Assembly: GCA_038380435.1 (NCBI GenBank)
Contig: JAWZYU010000001.1
Span: 18,642,001 to 18,706,000, forward strand
DNA: 64,000 nucleotides
Source: Ryuthela nishihirai
Lineage: Eukaryota; Arthropoda; Arachnida; Araneae; Heptathelidae
Direction of reading: 5' to 3'
Positions 43,231 through 52,664 of this stretch are shown here, in pieces. Position 1 is the first letter of the stretch. Each line of letters starts with the position of its first letter. A program made the translations under genes and the position numbers. The notes under the pieces are model-generated. The model was given only the letters and a program-made list of their open reading frames with translations, ran no database searches and was not told the origin of the DNA.

Positions 43231-43556
43231 CAGGGGCAGGATCCTACCTCAGTCGGTAGTGTGCCAGGCTCATAATCTGCAGTTCCCAGGTTCGAGTCCC
43301 ACCTAAGCCAGCATTGAAAATTTTCTCCGCAAAACCATTAATTTTGACGTAAAGCCATGGCCCTGTGTGTGGGACAGCCATACCCTGTGCACTTGAAGGA
43401 TGGCCTTAACGGGAGGCTATCATCTGTCTTTTAACAGCTGTTCCAATGGTACCTTCCACCCAACCTTCTAAATCCTCGAGGTCCTTGTGAGCTGGTCATT
43501 TAGCCCATTGTGTACAATAGAGTGTCGCTCTGAGGTAGAACAATCCCTCAACCCAA
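43231..43556 (+). mobile_element. old SINE-A retaining a CAT anticodon
   Basis: The head contains GTGTGCCAGGCTCATAATCT then a good B box (GGTTCGAGTCCC). The body is shortened between CTCCGCAAAAC and GACGTAAAGCCATGGCC. The CAT sequence is that of tRNA-Met, whereas most copies here have CGT. Confidence 0.82.
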
Positions 43557-43612
43557 CACTTTTCAATCAATAGGAATAACCTCGCATAAATTTGAAGACA
43601 GATCAAAATTAC

Positions 43613-44784
43613 TCACAATTTTGAAGCCTTGTACAAAGTCTGCTGAAATATCCTGGAGTCCGACTTCTCTCCGCCCTTGGTCAGTTGACAGAAATTCTTT
43701 TGCATGCACTGCCCATCCAAACTCTTGAATCGAAACTGACCAATTGCCTCGAGAACTGGATGAAGAAACAGAGTGTTTTTATAGCCGGTACGTCCGTTGT
43801 TTCCCGTCGCTGTGGTGGTGATCATTGGAACATCGCTCCCATTCATCATATTCATCATCATCATCTTTATCAGTGAAGGGAGAATAGCAGCCAGGAGAAT
43901 ACTAAGAGGCAATAATCCAGCCACTATGAGAGCCATAGGATCCTCTTTGAGTTTATCCAACAAGCTTCCCTTTACATCACCATTACTGGGTATAGGAATC
44001 ATTCCATTCATCCCTTTCATCATCATCATCATCATGGTATCCCCCTTCCACGGCTGTTGAAAGTGATGAATGTGAACAGAGTCGGGAGAGCCACCTTTCC
44101 TTTTGCCGTTTTTGCTGTCATCAGCATCGTCAGGAGAAGTTCCACCATTGTCTGTTTGCCATATGCTCCACTGGACATTGGAGGCGCTCTTAGAAACTCC
44201 TCCGGGAATCGGTCTGTAATAGCTATCCGTTATTGGCTGAAAATAAGTTGGAGCTGATTTTGGAGTGTATCCATAGAGAGGAGAGAAAGAGTCGAATTTC
44301 GCAGGGGGTGGTAAATACGTTGCGGTTGGACGAGACGTATCTTGAAATCTGTCTGAGTTGGTATCAGTGTGAACATTTTCACCGTGCAGCTTCTGAGGTA
44401 TCCTCTCTGGTATATAGGTTTTCTCTTCGAGGTTGGGCTTGATTTCAGATGAGGAAGAGTACATGTTGGGCTGACTGTAACCGAGAAATTCGCTATAGTC
44501 ATCATTACGTCCTGAGCGGCTGATCCTCTCTGTTGTATTGAGGGAAGACGAGTATGGTTTATCGAGGGATGGTGATTCTGGCTCATTGAGGGAGGAAAAG
44601 TCCGGTTTAGCGAGGGAATACAAATCCGGTCCATCGAGGAAAGACGAGTACGGTTTATCTTGTTGAAATGATTCCGTAATATTGATGGAAGATGAACCAG
44701 TTTCTGTCGAACACGTGAATTGCAAGACGAAGAGTATCTGAATCACACACTTGAAACTGAGGCTGACGGATAGACCCATTTCCG
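43613..44784 (-). CDS. exon of a probable secreted or membrane host protein
   Basis: Minus-strand exon. It opens after a strong acceptor (a T-run then CCTTGCAG) with ATG at 44779. The reading starts MGLSVSLSFKCVIQILFVLQ, a signal peptide with a likely cleavage near the following TCSTETG. Residues about 25-100 are a Ser/Pro/Asp/Leu region with degenerate (S)SLDKPYSS, LAKPDFSSL, LNEPESPS repeats. Next come a Tyr/Pro-rich part (TYLPPPAKFDSFSPLYGYTP), Met runs (DTMMMMMMKGMNG), a hydrophobic segment (ALIVAGLLPLSILLAAILPS) that may be a membrane helix, KMMMMNMMNG, and a Cys-containing end (SLDGQCMQKNFCQLTKG). A TGA ends the frame at 43613, but it overlaps a good donor, AATT|GTGAGTAA, so the exon probably splices onward outside the supported region. 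The C-terminal layout recalls uncharacterised arthropod proteins; this is from memory and not verified. Confidence 0.75.
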
Positions 44785-44989
44785 CTGCAAGGAAAAAAAA
44801 ATACTTCTGTAAAGAAAATAACTTAATGACAACATAAACTTGAGAGACCAAAAATGCAGAATATCTTATTATTATGTCATATATAAAGAAGCAAGTTTGT
44901 GTGTTTGTTTGTTTCCTGTCTACTTTCTCCCTCAACCCTCAAAAGAGCTACAGAAACTAAACTTCGTACGAATTTTTCCTTCTCCAAGA
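44785..44989. other. intronic or 5' flanking sequence
   Basis: Contains the acceptor tract of the neighbouring exon (44785-44815) and a GT-rich stretch near 44895. Confidence 0.5.
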
Positions 44990-45329
44990 AGTTGGGTTGG
45001 GTTGTTTTACCTCTGAGCGGCACTTTTTTGCACACCATGGGCTAAATGGCCAGGTCACATGGACCCCGAAGACTCAGAGAAGGTTGGGGGAGGGGACCCA
45101 CTGGAACAGCTGTTGGGAGACAGATGGTAGCCTCCAGTCAAGTCCATCCAGCGTGTCTTTAACGTGCACAGGGTATGGCTCTCCCGCACGGGGCCACGGC
45201 TCAACGTCCCATCCGACGGACGGCGGCCTTTCCAAGCCCATCGGTGTCCCCTACTGACGGTGGGCAAGGCGGGGAATTTTGAAGAGATAAATCTCAACGC
45301 TGACCCAGCTGGGATTCGAACCTGGGAAA
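44990..45329 (-). mobile_element. SINE-A truncated at the B box
   Basis: Tail through leader, ending at GGGATTCGAACCTGGGAA; the A box and 5' head are missing. Confidence 0.92.
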
Positions 45330-45631
45330 AGAACTGATGACTTTTGAATTTAAGTACACAGGCAGATTGAAAGATCGACTTGTAACTATATATATGACAT
45401 CGTGTTGTGAAACATTTGTCAGAATAACTACATCAATTGACTAGAAGTCGAAATTTGAAACTGAAAAATGTATTTTTACTAGATTATCAGAAGATTAGTA
45501 TTCATTGAGTTGAAACTTGAATGCACTGTCAGAGTAAACAGGTCATAGATTAAGGCTAGTTTACATTGGCATGGATTGCTGTCACCAATACAACAGGCGA
45601 AAATAAGTTGGGAATTTCCAAAATTAATTTT
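45330..45631. other. no gene recognised
   Basis: AT-rich; nothing recognised. Confidence 0.4.
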
Positions 45632-45645
45632 CCATGCAAGCATAG

Positions 45646-46031
45646 GCTGGGTTGTTGTTTTACCTCTGAGCGGCACTTTTTGCACACCATGGACTAAATG
45701 GCCAGGTCACATGGACCCCGAAGGCTCAGAGAAGGTTGGGGGAGGGAACCCACTGGAACAACTGTTGGGAGACAGATGGTAGCCTCCCGTCAAGGCCATC
45801 CAGCGTGTTCTTTAACATGCACAGGGTATGGCTATCCCGCACACGAGGCCACGGCTTAACGTCCCATCCGACGGACTGCGACCTTTCCAAGCCAATCGGT
45901 GGTCCCTACTGACCGTGGGGAGGGCGGGGAATTTTTGCGGAGATAAATATCAACGCTGACCCAGCTGGGACTCGAAGATGGGAACTACAGATTACGAGCC
46001 TGGTGCGCTACCGACTGAGCCACCCCGCCCC
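45646..46031 (-). mobile_element. SINE-A, full length, inverted partner of 46475-46864
   Basis: Complete. The tail-side flank is CCATGCAAGCATAG (45632-45645), whose exact reverse complement lies at the head of the inverted copy 830 bp away. Confidence 0.93.
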
Positions 46032-46062
46032 CTAAAATAATCAATGAAGTATAAATATACTA

Positions 46063-46172
46063 TTGGCCACTAATATATGAGACCATCTGATTTCTCTTTA
46101 GACGGCATTATATACTAGTGGCCACTAATATATGAGACCATCTGATTTCTCTTTAGACGGCATTCCCTAGTT
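46063..46172. repeat. 55-bp tandem duplication
   Basis: GGCCACTAATATATGAGACC followed by ATCTGATTTCTCTTTAGACG occurs at 46065 and 46120, two units identical over about 45 bp. Confidence 0.92.
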
Positions 46173-46474
46173 GTCTTGATGAAAGTTAGCATTCCCATTC
46201 AACCGTCTTTATTAATTGCATTCATAATTCTTACACTTATTCACATTTTCCTTTCTTTCATTGTTAAGTGCCCAAACTTTTCGAATACGGGGAAGCAAAA
46301 GCTGAAGAAAAGGGCAGTATCAAGGAGGATAACAAAAACAACGAAATGGCGGGAACAGTCGAGTTCAATATATGTCGAGTCCCCATTTCGTTAAATGTGG
46401 GCTGACACTGGCACCAATAACCGACTGGTGAATTACTGGCTCAATGTAAAAGCCGAACTGATCTATGCTTGCAT

Positions 46475-46864
46475 GGGGCGGGGGTGGCTCAGTCGGTAGC
46501 GCGTCAGGCTCGTAATCTGTAGTATACAGGTTCGAGTCCCAGCTGGGTCAGCGTTGATATTTATCTCCGCAAAATTTCCCGCCCTGCCCACGGTCAGTAG
46601 GGGACACCGATGGGCTTGGAAAGGCTGCCGTCCGTCGGATGGGACATTAAGCCGTGGCCCCATGTGCGGAAGAGCCATACCCTGTGCACGTTAAAGAACA
46701 CACTGGATGGCCTTGACGGGAGGCTACCATCTGTCTCCCAACAGCTGTTCCAGTGGGTCCCCTCCCCCAACTTTCTCTGAGCCTTCGGGGTCCATGTGAC
46801 CTGGCCATTTAGCCCATGGTGTGCAAAAAAAAGTGCCGCTCAGAGGTAAAACAACTCAACAACC
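46475..46864 (+). mobile_element. SINE-A, full length
   Basis: Head GGGGCGGGGGTGGCTCAGTC, tail CAACTCAACAACCC. Preceded by CTATGCTTGCAT (46463-46474). No matching duplication after its tail. Confidence 0.93.
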
Positions 46865-46868
46865 CAAC

Positions 46869-47540
46869 TCACGACACTACCAAGTTAAATAGATCCACGT
46901 TCTTGGGAGCAAGGTCATGAGCTCGATGTTTGAAAGCGTTGTAACCCTTCACTATGGAATCCAGAACATGTAAGAATCTAAAATTTTTATGTTTAGTGAA
47001 ATAACGCCATAATTTTTCTCTCAGGGTTCTATTCAGTCTTTCTACCAAAGCAGCTTTCTTATCATTATAAGACACGAAGAAATGAATGTTTTTTTTTTTC
47101 TTTTAGGAATTTTTGAAAAACACGGTTTGTGAATTCTGTCCCCTGATCGGTGTTTAGTGTCATGGGTTCAGGACCCTGTGCTAGAATCTGTTCAAATGCT
47201 TCTTTCACAGCAGTTCCTGTTTTCTTTTTCACAGGAATCGCCCACGCATAGCGAGATAAAATATCAATGACGACTAATATGTATCCATAACCATCATTAA
47301 ATCGTGCAATATTTTTCACGAACATTAAATCCGCCTGCCATTGTTGATCCAGACCTGCCACGTACGTTTGGTTCCATCTGAATTTGCTCGTTGCCGGTTT
47401 GTGGAGAGTGTACGTCTCTTGATCCGCTAACCATTCTCTGACTGTCTTTGGATCCTGTCCAGTACTTTGGGATAATCGAGTCACCCCTCCATAGCTGCCA
47501 GGGTTCTTGGGATCGTAATAAGGTTTTTCCAACACGTCGT
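46869..47540 (-). pseudogene. Polinton/Maverick-type integrase, frameshifted
   Basis: Minus strand. The N-terminal part (YYDPKNPGSYGGVTRLSQ, DPKTVREWLADQETYTLHKP) is followed by the catalytic core with Asp in DQQWQADLMF, Asp in LNTDQGTEF, and, after a frameshift at a homopolymer tract near 47090-47105, YNDKKAALVERLNRTLR with the catalytic Glu and a C-terminal region to 46869. The family (retrovirus-like integrase of Polintons and adintoviruses) inserts the whole DNA element. The copy is broken by the frameshift and has no visible flanking terminal repeats. The core is nearly identical to the captured piece at 35633-35984. Confidence 0.88.
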
Positions 47541-47735
47541 TCATCGACCAGCAGTCGCTTTCCCTCTTTAATCCAGACCTCGATAGGAAGGGAGTCAGGT
47601 ATGTCTGTAGATGTACGGTCTGCAGCCTCTTCACACAACTCTCTCGATGTGTAAATGACCGGATGGTCATAGTACATCGCTTTTGTTCCCACCTCCACCA
47701 GACAGAATCGGTAACTCGGAGCCCACAACAATTTT
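47540..47735 (-). pseudogene. unassigned Polinton-associated coding remnant
   Basis: A minus-strand frame between the integrase and the PC4-like frame reads VGTKAMYYDHPVIYTSREL and DSLPIEVWIKEGKRLLVDER. It lies in a different frame from both neighbours, so a frameshift separates them. It may be the C-terminal part of the PC4-like gene or a separate small gene. Confidence 0.4.
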
Positions 47736-47984
47736 CTCGACCCACTCGTCCAGAGTAACGAGTTTCTTCCATTGAGAAAAAGATAAGTTAATTCCTTTCA
47801 CCGTCGGTTGTTTACGCAAAAATAATCTGATATCCACTGTTTTATTACACACGCTCAACCAAACGTTTCTTCCCAAATGCCTAGAATCTCCACAACGTGT
47901 GGCTAAATAATCTGGAGATAACGTGACCCCACAAATCACAGCTGTTGCTTCACACGATTCATAACGTAAATGAGTACACAACAC
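47667..47984 (-). CDS. PC4/p15-like small protein, Polinton-associated
   Basis: Minus-strand frame of 105 codons. It contains VDIRLFLRKQPTVKGINLSF then SQWKKLVTLDEWVEKIV, matching the pattern of the PC4/p15 single-strand-DNA-binding fold: a strand with DIR, a loop, KG(I/V)xLxxxxWxxL, and a helix. Known PC4 proteins bind single-stranded DNA and modulate transcription. The first 45 residues (Cys-rich, CEATAVICGVTLSPDYLATR) are not recognised. Its position just upstream of the integrase on the same strand suggests a gene of the element. Domain call is by motif only. Confidence 0.52.
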   Translation of the reverse strand: MLCTHLRYESCEATAVICGVTLSPDYLATRCGDSRHLGRNVWLSVCNKTVDIRLFLRKQPTVKGINLSFSQWKKLVTLDEWVEKIVVGSELPILSGGGGNKSDVL

Positions 47985-48010
47985 AGTAATTGTTAGGTAA
48001 TATCGGACTT

Positions 48011-48574
48011 TTATTTACAAAACCAATTGTCGCTAGTATACATGTTGTCTTTTGCTCTCTTTAACACGTCACCAAAGAACAGAGAGGAAAGAAAGGCGCC
48101 GTCTACATCACAGAGGAGGCCTCGAGACCACGCCGTGTCAACAAATGCATTAGCAATACCGTCAATGTCCAATGAGCGCACTGCATCGTTCAAATAAGTA
48201 TTCAAACAATGTTCTTTATCCTCGGGCTCTATAAGCCTAGTCCCGGGTAGCAAGGCTTGAATTAGATCGTGCACTACAATGTCCGTCAATAGCTGCATCA
48301 AGTGCCCTTGATCCCCTGCCGGGGGAGTCAAAAGAAACGCTAGTAGAAGGTCTCTCTGTTCAGCAATGGCGTGCCGCAGGTGAAAATTAACATTGGACCT
48401 GCGGTGATGATCGAGGCTGTTCTTCACATCGTTGCTACGGTTTCGTATTTCCTCCCACTGGGCCAAGGCGAGATTCACACCGCAAGATGTTGAACCAGGT
48501 AGGGATTTGATGATGTCGAGGCGTCGACACCCATCATTATTACAGTAAGCACACAATTGTAGGTTATTCATCAC
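48011..48574 (-). CDS. 187-residue Polinton-associated protein with PC4-like segment
   Basis: Minus-strand ATG at 48574 to a stop at 48011. Residues about 25-50 read SLPGSTSCGVNLALAQWEEI, again the GVxLxLxxWxxL signature of PC4-like folds. Residues about 60-187 form a mostly helical-looking domain (HLRHAIAEQRDLLLAFLLTP, IVVHDLIQALLPGTRLIEPE, YLNDAVRSLDIDGIANAFVD) that I do not recognise. N-terminal Cys residues (CAYCNNDGC) could bind metal. Unlike the integrase it is intact over its length. No signal peptide or membrane segment. Confidence 0.55.
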   Translation of the reverse strand: MMNNLQLCAYCNNDGCRRLDIIKSLPGSTSCGVNLALAQWEEIRNRSNDVKNSLDHHRRSNVNFHLRHAIAEQRDLLLAFLLTPPAGDQGHLMQLLTDIVVHDLIQALLPGTRLIEPEDKEHCLNTYLNDAVRSLDIDGIANAFVDTAWSRGLLCDVDGAFLSSLFFGDVLKRAKDNMYTSDNWFCK

Positions 48575-48576
48575 GA

Positions 48577-48655
48577 ACCAAGTCTCTCGGTGGAATTAGT
48601 GACGTCGATTCTGTCCATCACCACTAGTAATTCCTGCCACTCCGGAAGGCTTAGA
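48577..48655 (-). pseudogene. third PC4-like scrap
   Basis: The minus strand upstream of the 187-codon frame reads LSLPEWQELLVVMDRIDVTN and then a stop within a few codons. LSLPEWQELL fits the same LxLxxWxxL pattern. It may be the end of a preceding, truncated gene. Confidence 0.4.
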
Positions 48656-48659
48656 TTTG

Positions 48660-48707
48660 GTGCATAAGCTCTCCTTCCACTGACTACCTAGATACTATTT
48701 ACAGGCC
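48660..48707 (-). mobile_element. LINE 5' leader scrap
   Basis: GTGCATAAGCTCTCCTTCCA and CTGACTACCTAGATAC match 28077-28125 of LINE copy 1. Only 48 bp. It marks the edge of the Polinton remnant. Confidence 0.6.
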
Positions 48708-49562
48708 TACTAATATATAAACATATTAATTGACATTTATTACTTAATACATTTAATAAACTTCAGACTGTGTTATAGAAACACATCATTATACATTTAA
48801 TATACTTTATACTGTGGTATAGAAACACATCGTCTTCAGACTGTGTTATATCACATCGATAAAACATAATATCCTGATTCAGTTCTCTGTTAAATAAAAT
48901 GGTAAATCTTCAATATCAAAGAATTGATTTAGAAATATATTTAACATATTTTATATATTTATCCTAAAATCTGTCTTCATGGAGTCTCATAAATAAACTA
49001 AGGCAAAACTAAATCCTTTATACATCTAACTACACTTCAGACATATCTAAGTGAGAATTTATCGAAAATAAAACGAATACCACTTCACAATTTTATTGAT
49101 TCCAATACATATAAACATTTCTTTCGTGATAATTGTAGCTACCGGTTGAAATATTAAAATAATATTTAAAAGAATGAACGATTCGCTTCAATTCAACATA
49201 GTTCTTTTATAAGGATATTCTCATGCTCCAGTTTCTACATATGTAGAAATTGAATTATTTACCAAATAAAAAGATTGAATCTTCAAGGATTAATCAACCA
49301 TCTCAGTTATTTTTTCACTTGGACATTTCTGTATTAATGTTTCTAAAATTATCTTAAAACGTGTTTAATATCGAATTAAATTCGTGATTTAAATTGGAAC
49401 TGTGAAACGAATGAGACATGCTTTGAGAACTATTATAATTATCGATTGAGATAAATTGTACAAAACAATTATACCAGTTTATCAGATAAAAGAAAAATAT
49501 AAGTGTAAAAGATTTAGCAAGCTATTAAAACTAACATCAATTAATACCAGTTGATGAGTTAT
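48708..49562. other. no gene recognised
   Basis: AT-rich with a local repeat of ACTGTGTTATAGAAACACATC-type text (near 48768 and 48813). No frame. Confidence 0.5.
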
Positions 49563-49806
49563 ACAGGCAGGGTGTTTCGAAACTCTCTGTACAATTTCAA
49601 TGAGAGATAGGGAACACCTAGACAAATCTTTTCCTTCTGTGAATGTATGTCTGATGACCTAACCCTACGGCGCTAGAGGGCGCTGTTTGGCGGCACTGCA
49701 GTTTGCTAGAGGGGCGAAGTGGGAACAAAAAACGGACTTGTGTTTGCCGTCGGCATTCGTAATCATGCACATTATGTGTAACATATATTGTTTCACGACT
49801 GCTGAG

Positions 49807-50655
49807 ATGGCTGACATGCATCTGGCGTATGGTGCTGCCAATGGGAACGGAGAAGCTGCTGTGAAGTTGTACCGATATCGCTTCCCAAACAGACATGTGC
49901 CAAACCACCAAACATTTGTGCGTTTGCACCAGCAACTGCGAGAAACTGGAACATTTCATGCAAACATGCATGACACTGGTCAGGAGAAAACTATGCACAC
50001 TCCTGACATGGAAGAAGATATACTATGGCAGATTCATGATAATCCAGGCACGTGAGGTGTTGCATGTAGCCTCGGTGTGAACCACCCCCTCGTATGGAGA
50101 GTGTGGCACGAGCAACAGTTACATCCGTTTTATCGTCAGAGATTCCAGGCATTGCAGCCTCAGGATTACACTCTTCGTGTAGAATTTGTGCGCTGGTCTC
50201 TGCAGCAGACTGCGGCGCAACCTGATTTCCCGGCTCATGTGCTCTTATCAGATGAGGCCTCGTTCACATGCGAGGGTGTGTTTAATGTGCACAATTCTCA
50301 CGTTTGGGCACACCAAAATCCATATGCCACAAAGGCGCATAGTCATCAACAATGGTTTGCCGTCAATGTTTGGGCGGGTATCATCCATGACATTTTGATT
50401 GGGCCATACCTGCTGCCTCACTTGAAGAAATATTGCCAGGACTGCTGGAAGATATTCCTGTGGTTATTCGCAGACAAATGTGGTTTCAACACTACTGGGC
50501 TCCAGCACAGTTCAGCAATGATGTGCGGGATTATCTGAACATCACTTTTGGGGACCGATGGAGAGGCTGGCGTGGACCCGTCGCCACCAAGGTCGCCCAA
50601 TTTAACATGTATCGTTTTCTTCCTCTGGGGACACATGAAAAACCTCGTGAATAGT
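49807..50655 (+). pseudogene. DUF4817/mariner-type transposase, disabled
   Basis: ATG at 49807. Parts in order: DUF4817-like MADMHLAYGAANGNGEAAVK, RFPNRHVPNHQTFVRLHQQL, HTPDMEEDI; a stop near 50055; NHPLVWRVWHEQQLHPFYRQ; first catalytic Asp in VLLSDEASFTCEGVF; WAGIIHDILIGPYLLPHLKK; a frameshift near 50430; LLEDIPVVIRRQMWFQHYW, the dead second catalytic region (HYWAPAQF where HDGAPAHF-like text is usual), NITFGDRWRGWRGP; then a second frameshift before FFLWGHMKNLV. A MITE arm starts right after the last codons. Confidence 0.88.
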
Positions 50656-50735
50656 AGCTCAAAAATATCTGAACACTATGGTTGATTACAGAATTCAGAA
50701 AAAATCTCGGCAACGTTTTTTTAGAAATTGCTTTA
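50656..50735. mobile_element. MITE arm at transposase 3' end
   Basis: AGCTCAAAAATATCTGAACA and CTATGGTTGATTACAGAATT: one arm of the CGCTCAAAAAA MITE, no second arm. Confidence 0.7.
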
Positions 50736-50800
50736 TTATATTCACTGGTAAAGCTTAGAATATAAGTCATTTATATGGCATTCTACCAGATGCGGATGTA

Positions 50801-50963
50801 CGGTCGCTCAAAAAAGTATCCGAACACTATGGTTGATTACAGAATTCAGAAAAAATATCTGGCAAAGTTTTTTATAGAAATTAGTGATCTGGCAACCTTC
50901 GCCAGATATGTTTTCTGAATTCTGTAATCAACCATAGTATTCGGATACTTTTTTGAGCGACTG
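50801..50963. mobile_element. 163-bp foldback MITE, same site as 36690-36852
   Basis: Ends CGGTCGCTCAAAAAAGTATC and TACTTTTTTGAGCGACTG with TA on each side (50799-50800, 50964-50965). Position within the host transposon equals that in the inverse copy. Confidence 0.9.
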
Positions 50964-51214
50964 TACGACAAATCAATGCTTCTACGCTGTCATGCATGCA
51001 ATGTTGTTGCCGATTGCAACTTTGAACACCTTTAAATAAACATGCTTTTCACACTCGTTTCCATTCATTTATGTATAAGCTCCACCGATATTTCTGTCAG
51101 CGCCCTCTAGCACCGTAGTCAGCGGACATACATTTAGAGAAAAAAAAAAGTTTTTTCTTGGTGTTCCCTATCTCCCATTGAAATTTATACAGAGAAATTT
51201 GAAACACCCTGTAT

Positions 51215-51670
51215 ACGTAGTAACTACTCTAAAATTTGTTCTTATTTGCCGTAGTTGTTCTCTATTATTATATCGCAGTATGGTGGATTCTCAGAATAAA
51301 CGCCAAAATGTATGAAATTTAAACTTATCGTCTCATTGTTTTTCTAAATATTAAGAATAGTTTATTTATTAACTTGTGAAGGGTAATTTTGAATTTATAC
51401 CTAGTAATAAAGATAATAATTTATCAGTGAATATAATAAAGCTATGCAGAACAGTGCAAATTTAAATATCTAAATATAAATTAATTATGTGTAATTATGT
51501 TATGATAAATATGAATTAGACCAATATTTCATTTTGTTTCCAACCTTTTGTGAAGTAAAACATCAAGAATTTAAAAATCACACTTTTAGAAAATCGTGAA
51601 GCATTCGACAAATGCAATAGATATAGCGACTGAACTCAATGATTTCAGATTTCAAAGCTGAAAGAATGTT
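51215..51670 (-). repeat. flank block, inverse counterpart of 35985-36436
   Basis: Reverse complement matches 35985-36436 outside the transposon terminus; the match ends at GCTGAAAGAAT near 51665. Confidence 0.82.
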
Positions 51671-51991
51671 GTGTGGAAGAACCAATGGAAATATGAGAAT
51701 GCATATTAAATGAATTTAATTAATTAATGCGCAGGTAACTGAATCTGTTCTTATTTTCGGATAAAAAAAGAGTTATTTTTTAAATATTCAAGTTTCATAC
51801 TAAATCATTTAAAAAAAATACATTATATATTTAAAATAAAAGATGCAGTTAAAGCTATGAACAGTTAAAACTGATCTATGGAATGATTAACAAACGAAAA
51901 TTGCCCACTTTTACGAAGAAGGAAATCAAATTTGCAAATAAACGAAGATACAGAACAGTAATGATTTCATGCAAATTTTCTTTGCCAGTGA
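51671..51991. other. no gene recognised
   Basis: AT-rich; nothing recognised. Confidence 0.4.
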
Positions 51992-52378
51992 GGGGCGGGG
52001 GTGACTCAGTCGGTAGCGCGCCAGGCTCGTAATCTGTAGTTCCCAGGTTCGAGTCCCAGCTGGGTCAGTGTTGAGATTTATCTCCGTAAAATTACCCGCC
52101 CTGCCCACGGTCACTAGGGGACACCGATGGACTTGGAAAGGCCGCCGTCCGTCGGATTGGACGTTAAGCCGTGGCCCCGTGTGCGGGAGAGCCATACCCT
52201 GTGCACGTTAAAGAACACGCTGGATGGCCTTGACGGGAGGCTACCATCTCTCTTCCAACAGCTGTTCCAGTGGGTCCCCTCCTCCAACCTTCTCTGAGCC
52301 TTCGGGGTCCATGTGACCTGGCCATTTAGCCCATGGTGTGCAAAAAAGTGCCGCTTAGAAGTAGAAGAACCCAACCCA
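51992..52378 (+). mobile_element. SINE-A, full length
   Basis: Head GGGGCGGGGGTGACTCAGTC; 3' end AGTAGAAGAACCCAACCC with a changed GGTAAAACAA motif. Confidence 0.93.
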
Positions 52379-52385
52379 TTAAGAT

Positions 52386-52505
52386 CATCTACATGCTTTT
52401 TAATGTCCACAGCGTATCTCCTGCAAACGGTATTACGCTTGTAAGCCACCATTTAACATCCCATGCAACGAATGGTGATCTTTTCAAGACCACCTTTGTC
52501 CTTTA
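52386..52505 (-). mobile_element. ancient SINE-A remnant
   Basis: TTTTTAATGTCCACAGCGTA, CACCATTTAACATCCCATGC and GTGATCTTTTCAAGACCACC correspond in order to the SINE-A body at low identity. Confidence 0.55.
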
Positions 52506-52664
52506 TTGAAAAGTTAATCGCTATCCGAACTGCTTTATTATTGTTTTAGTAAATCAAAATGCATTTCGATCAGTGAATACAGGATAGTTCGGATGTTAGT
52601 CACTTCTCGTAGTAATATGTGAAGTAGGTCCTTTCCTGTTGCACAGATCACACAATGATATAAC

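Larger units (their letters stand above)
49566..51214 (+). mobile_element. mariner-related (DUF4817-type) transposon, both ends present
   Basis: Inverted termini: CAGGGTGTTTCGAAACTCTC on the left and GAGAAATTTGAAACACCCTG on the right, each followed inward by GATAGGGAACACC. About 1.65 kb, with one transposase pseudogene and one internal MITE. Short TA-type flanks (ATACAGG, CCTGTATA) are compatible with mariner-like insertion. Confidence 0.85.
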
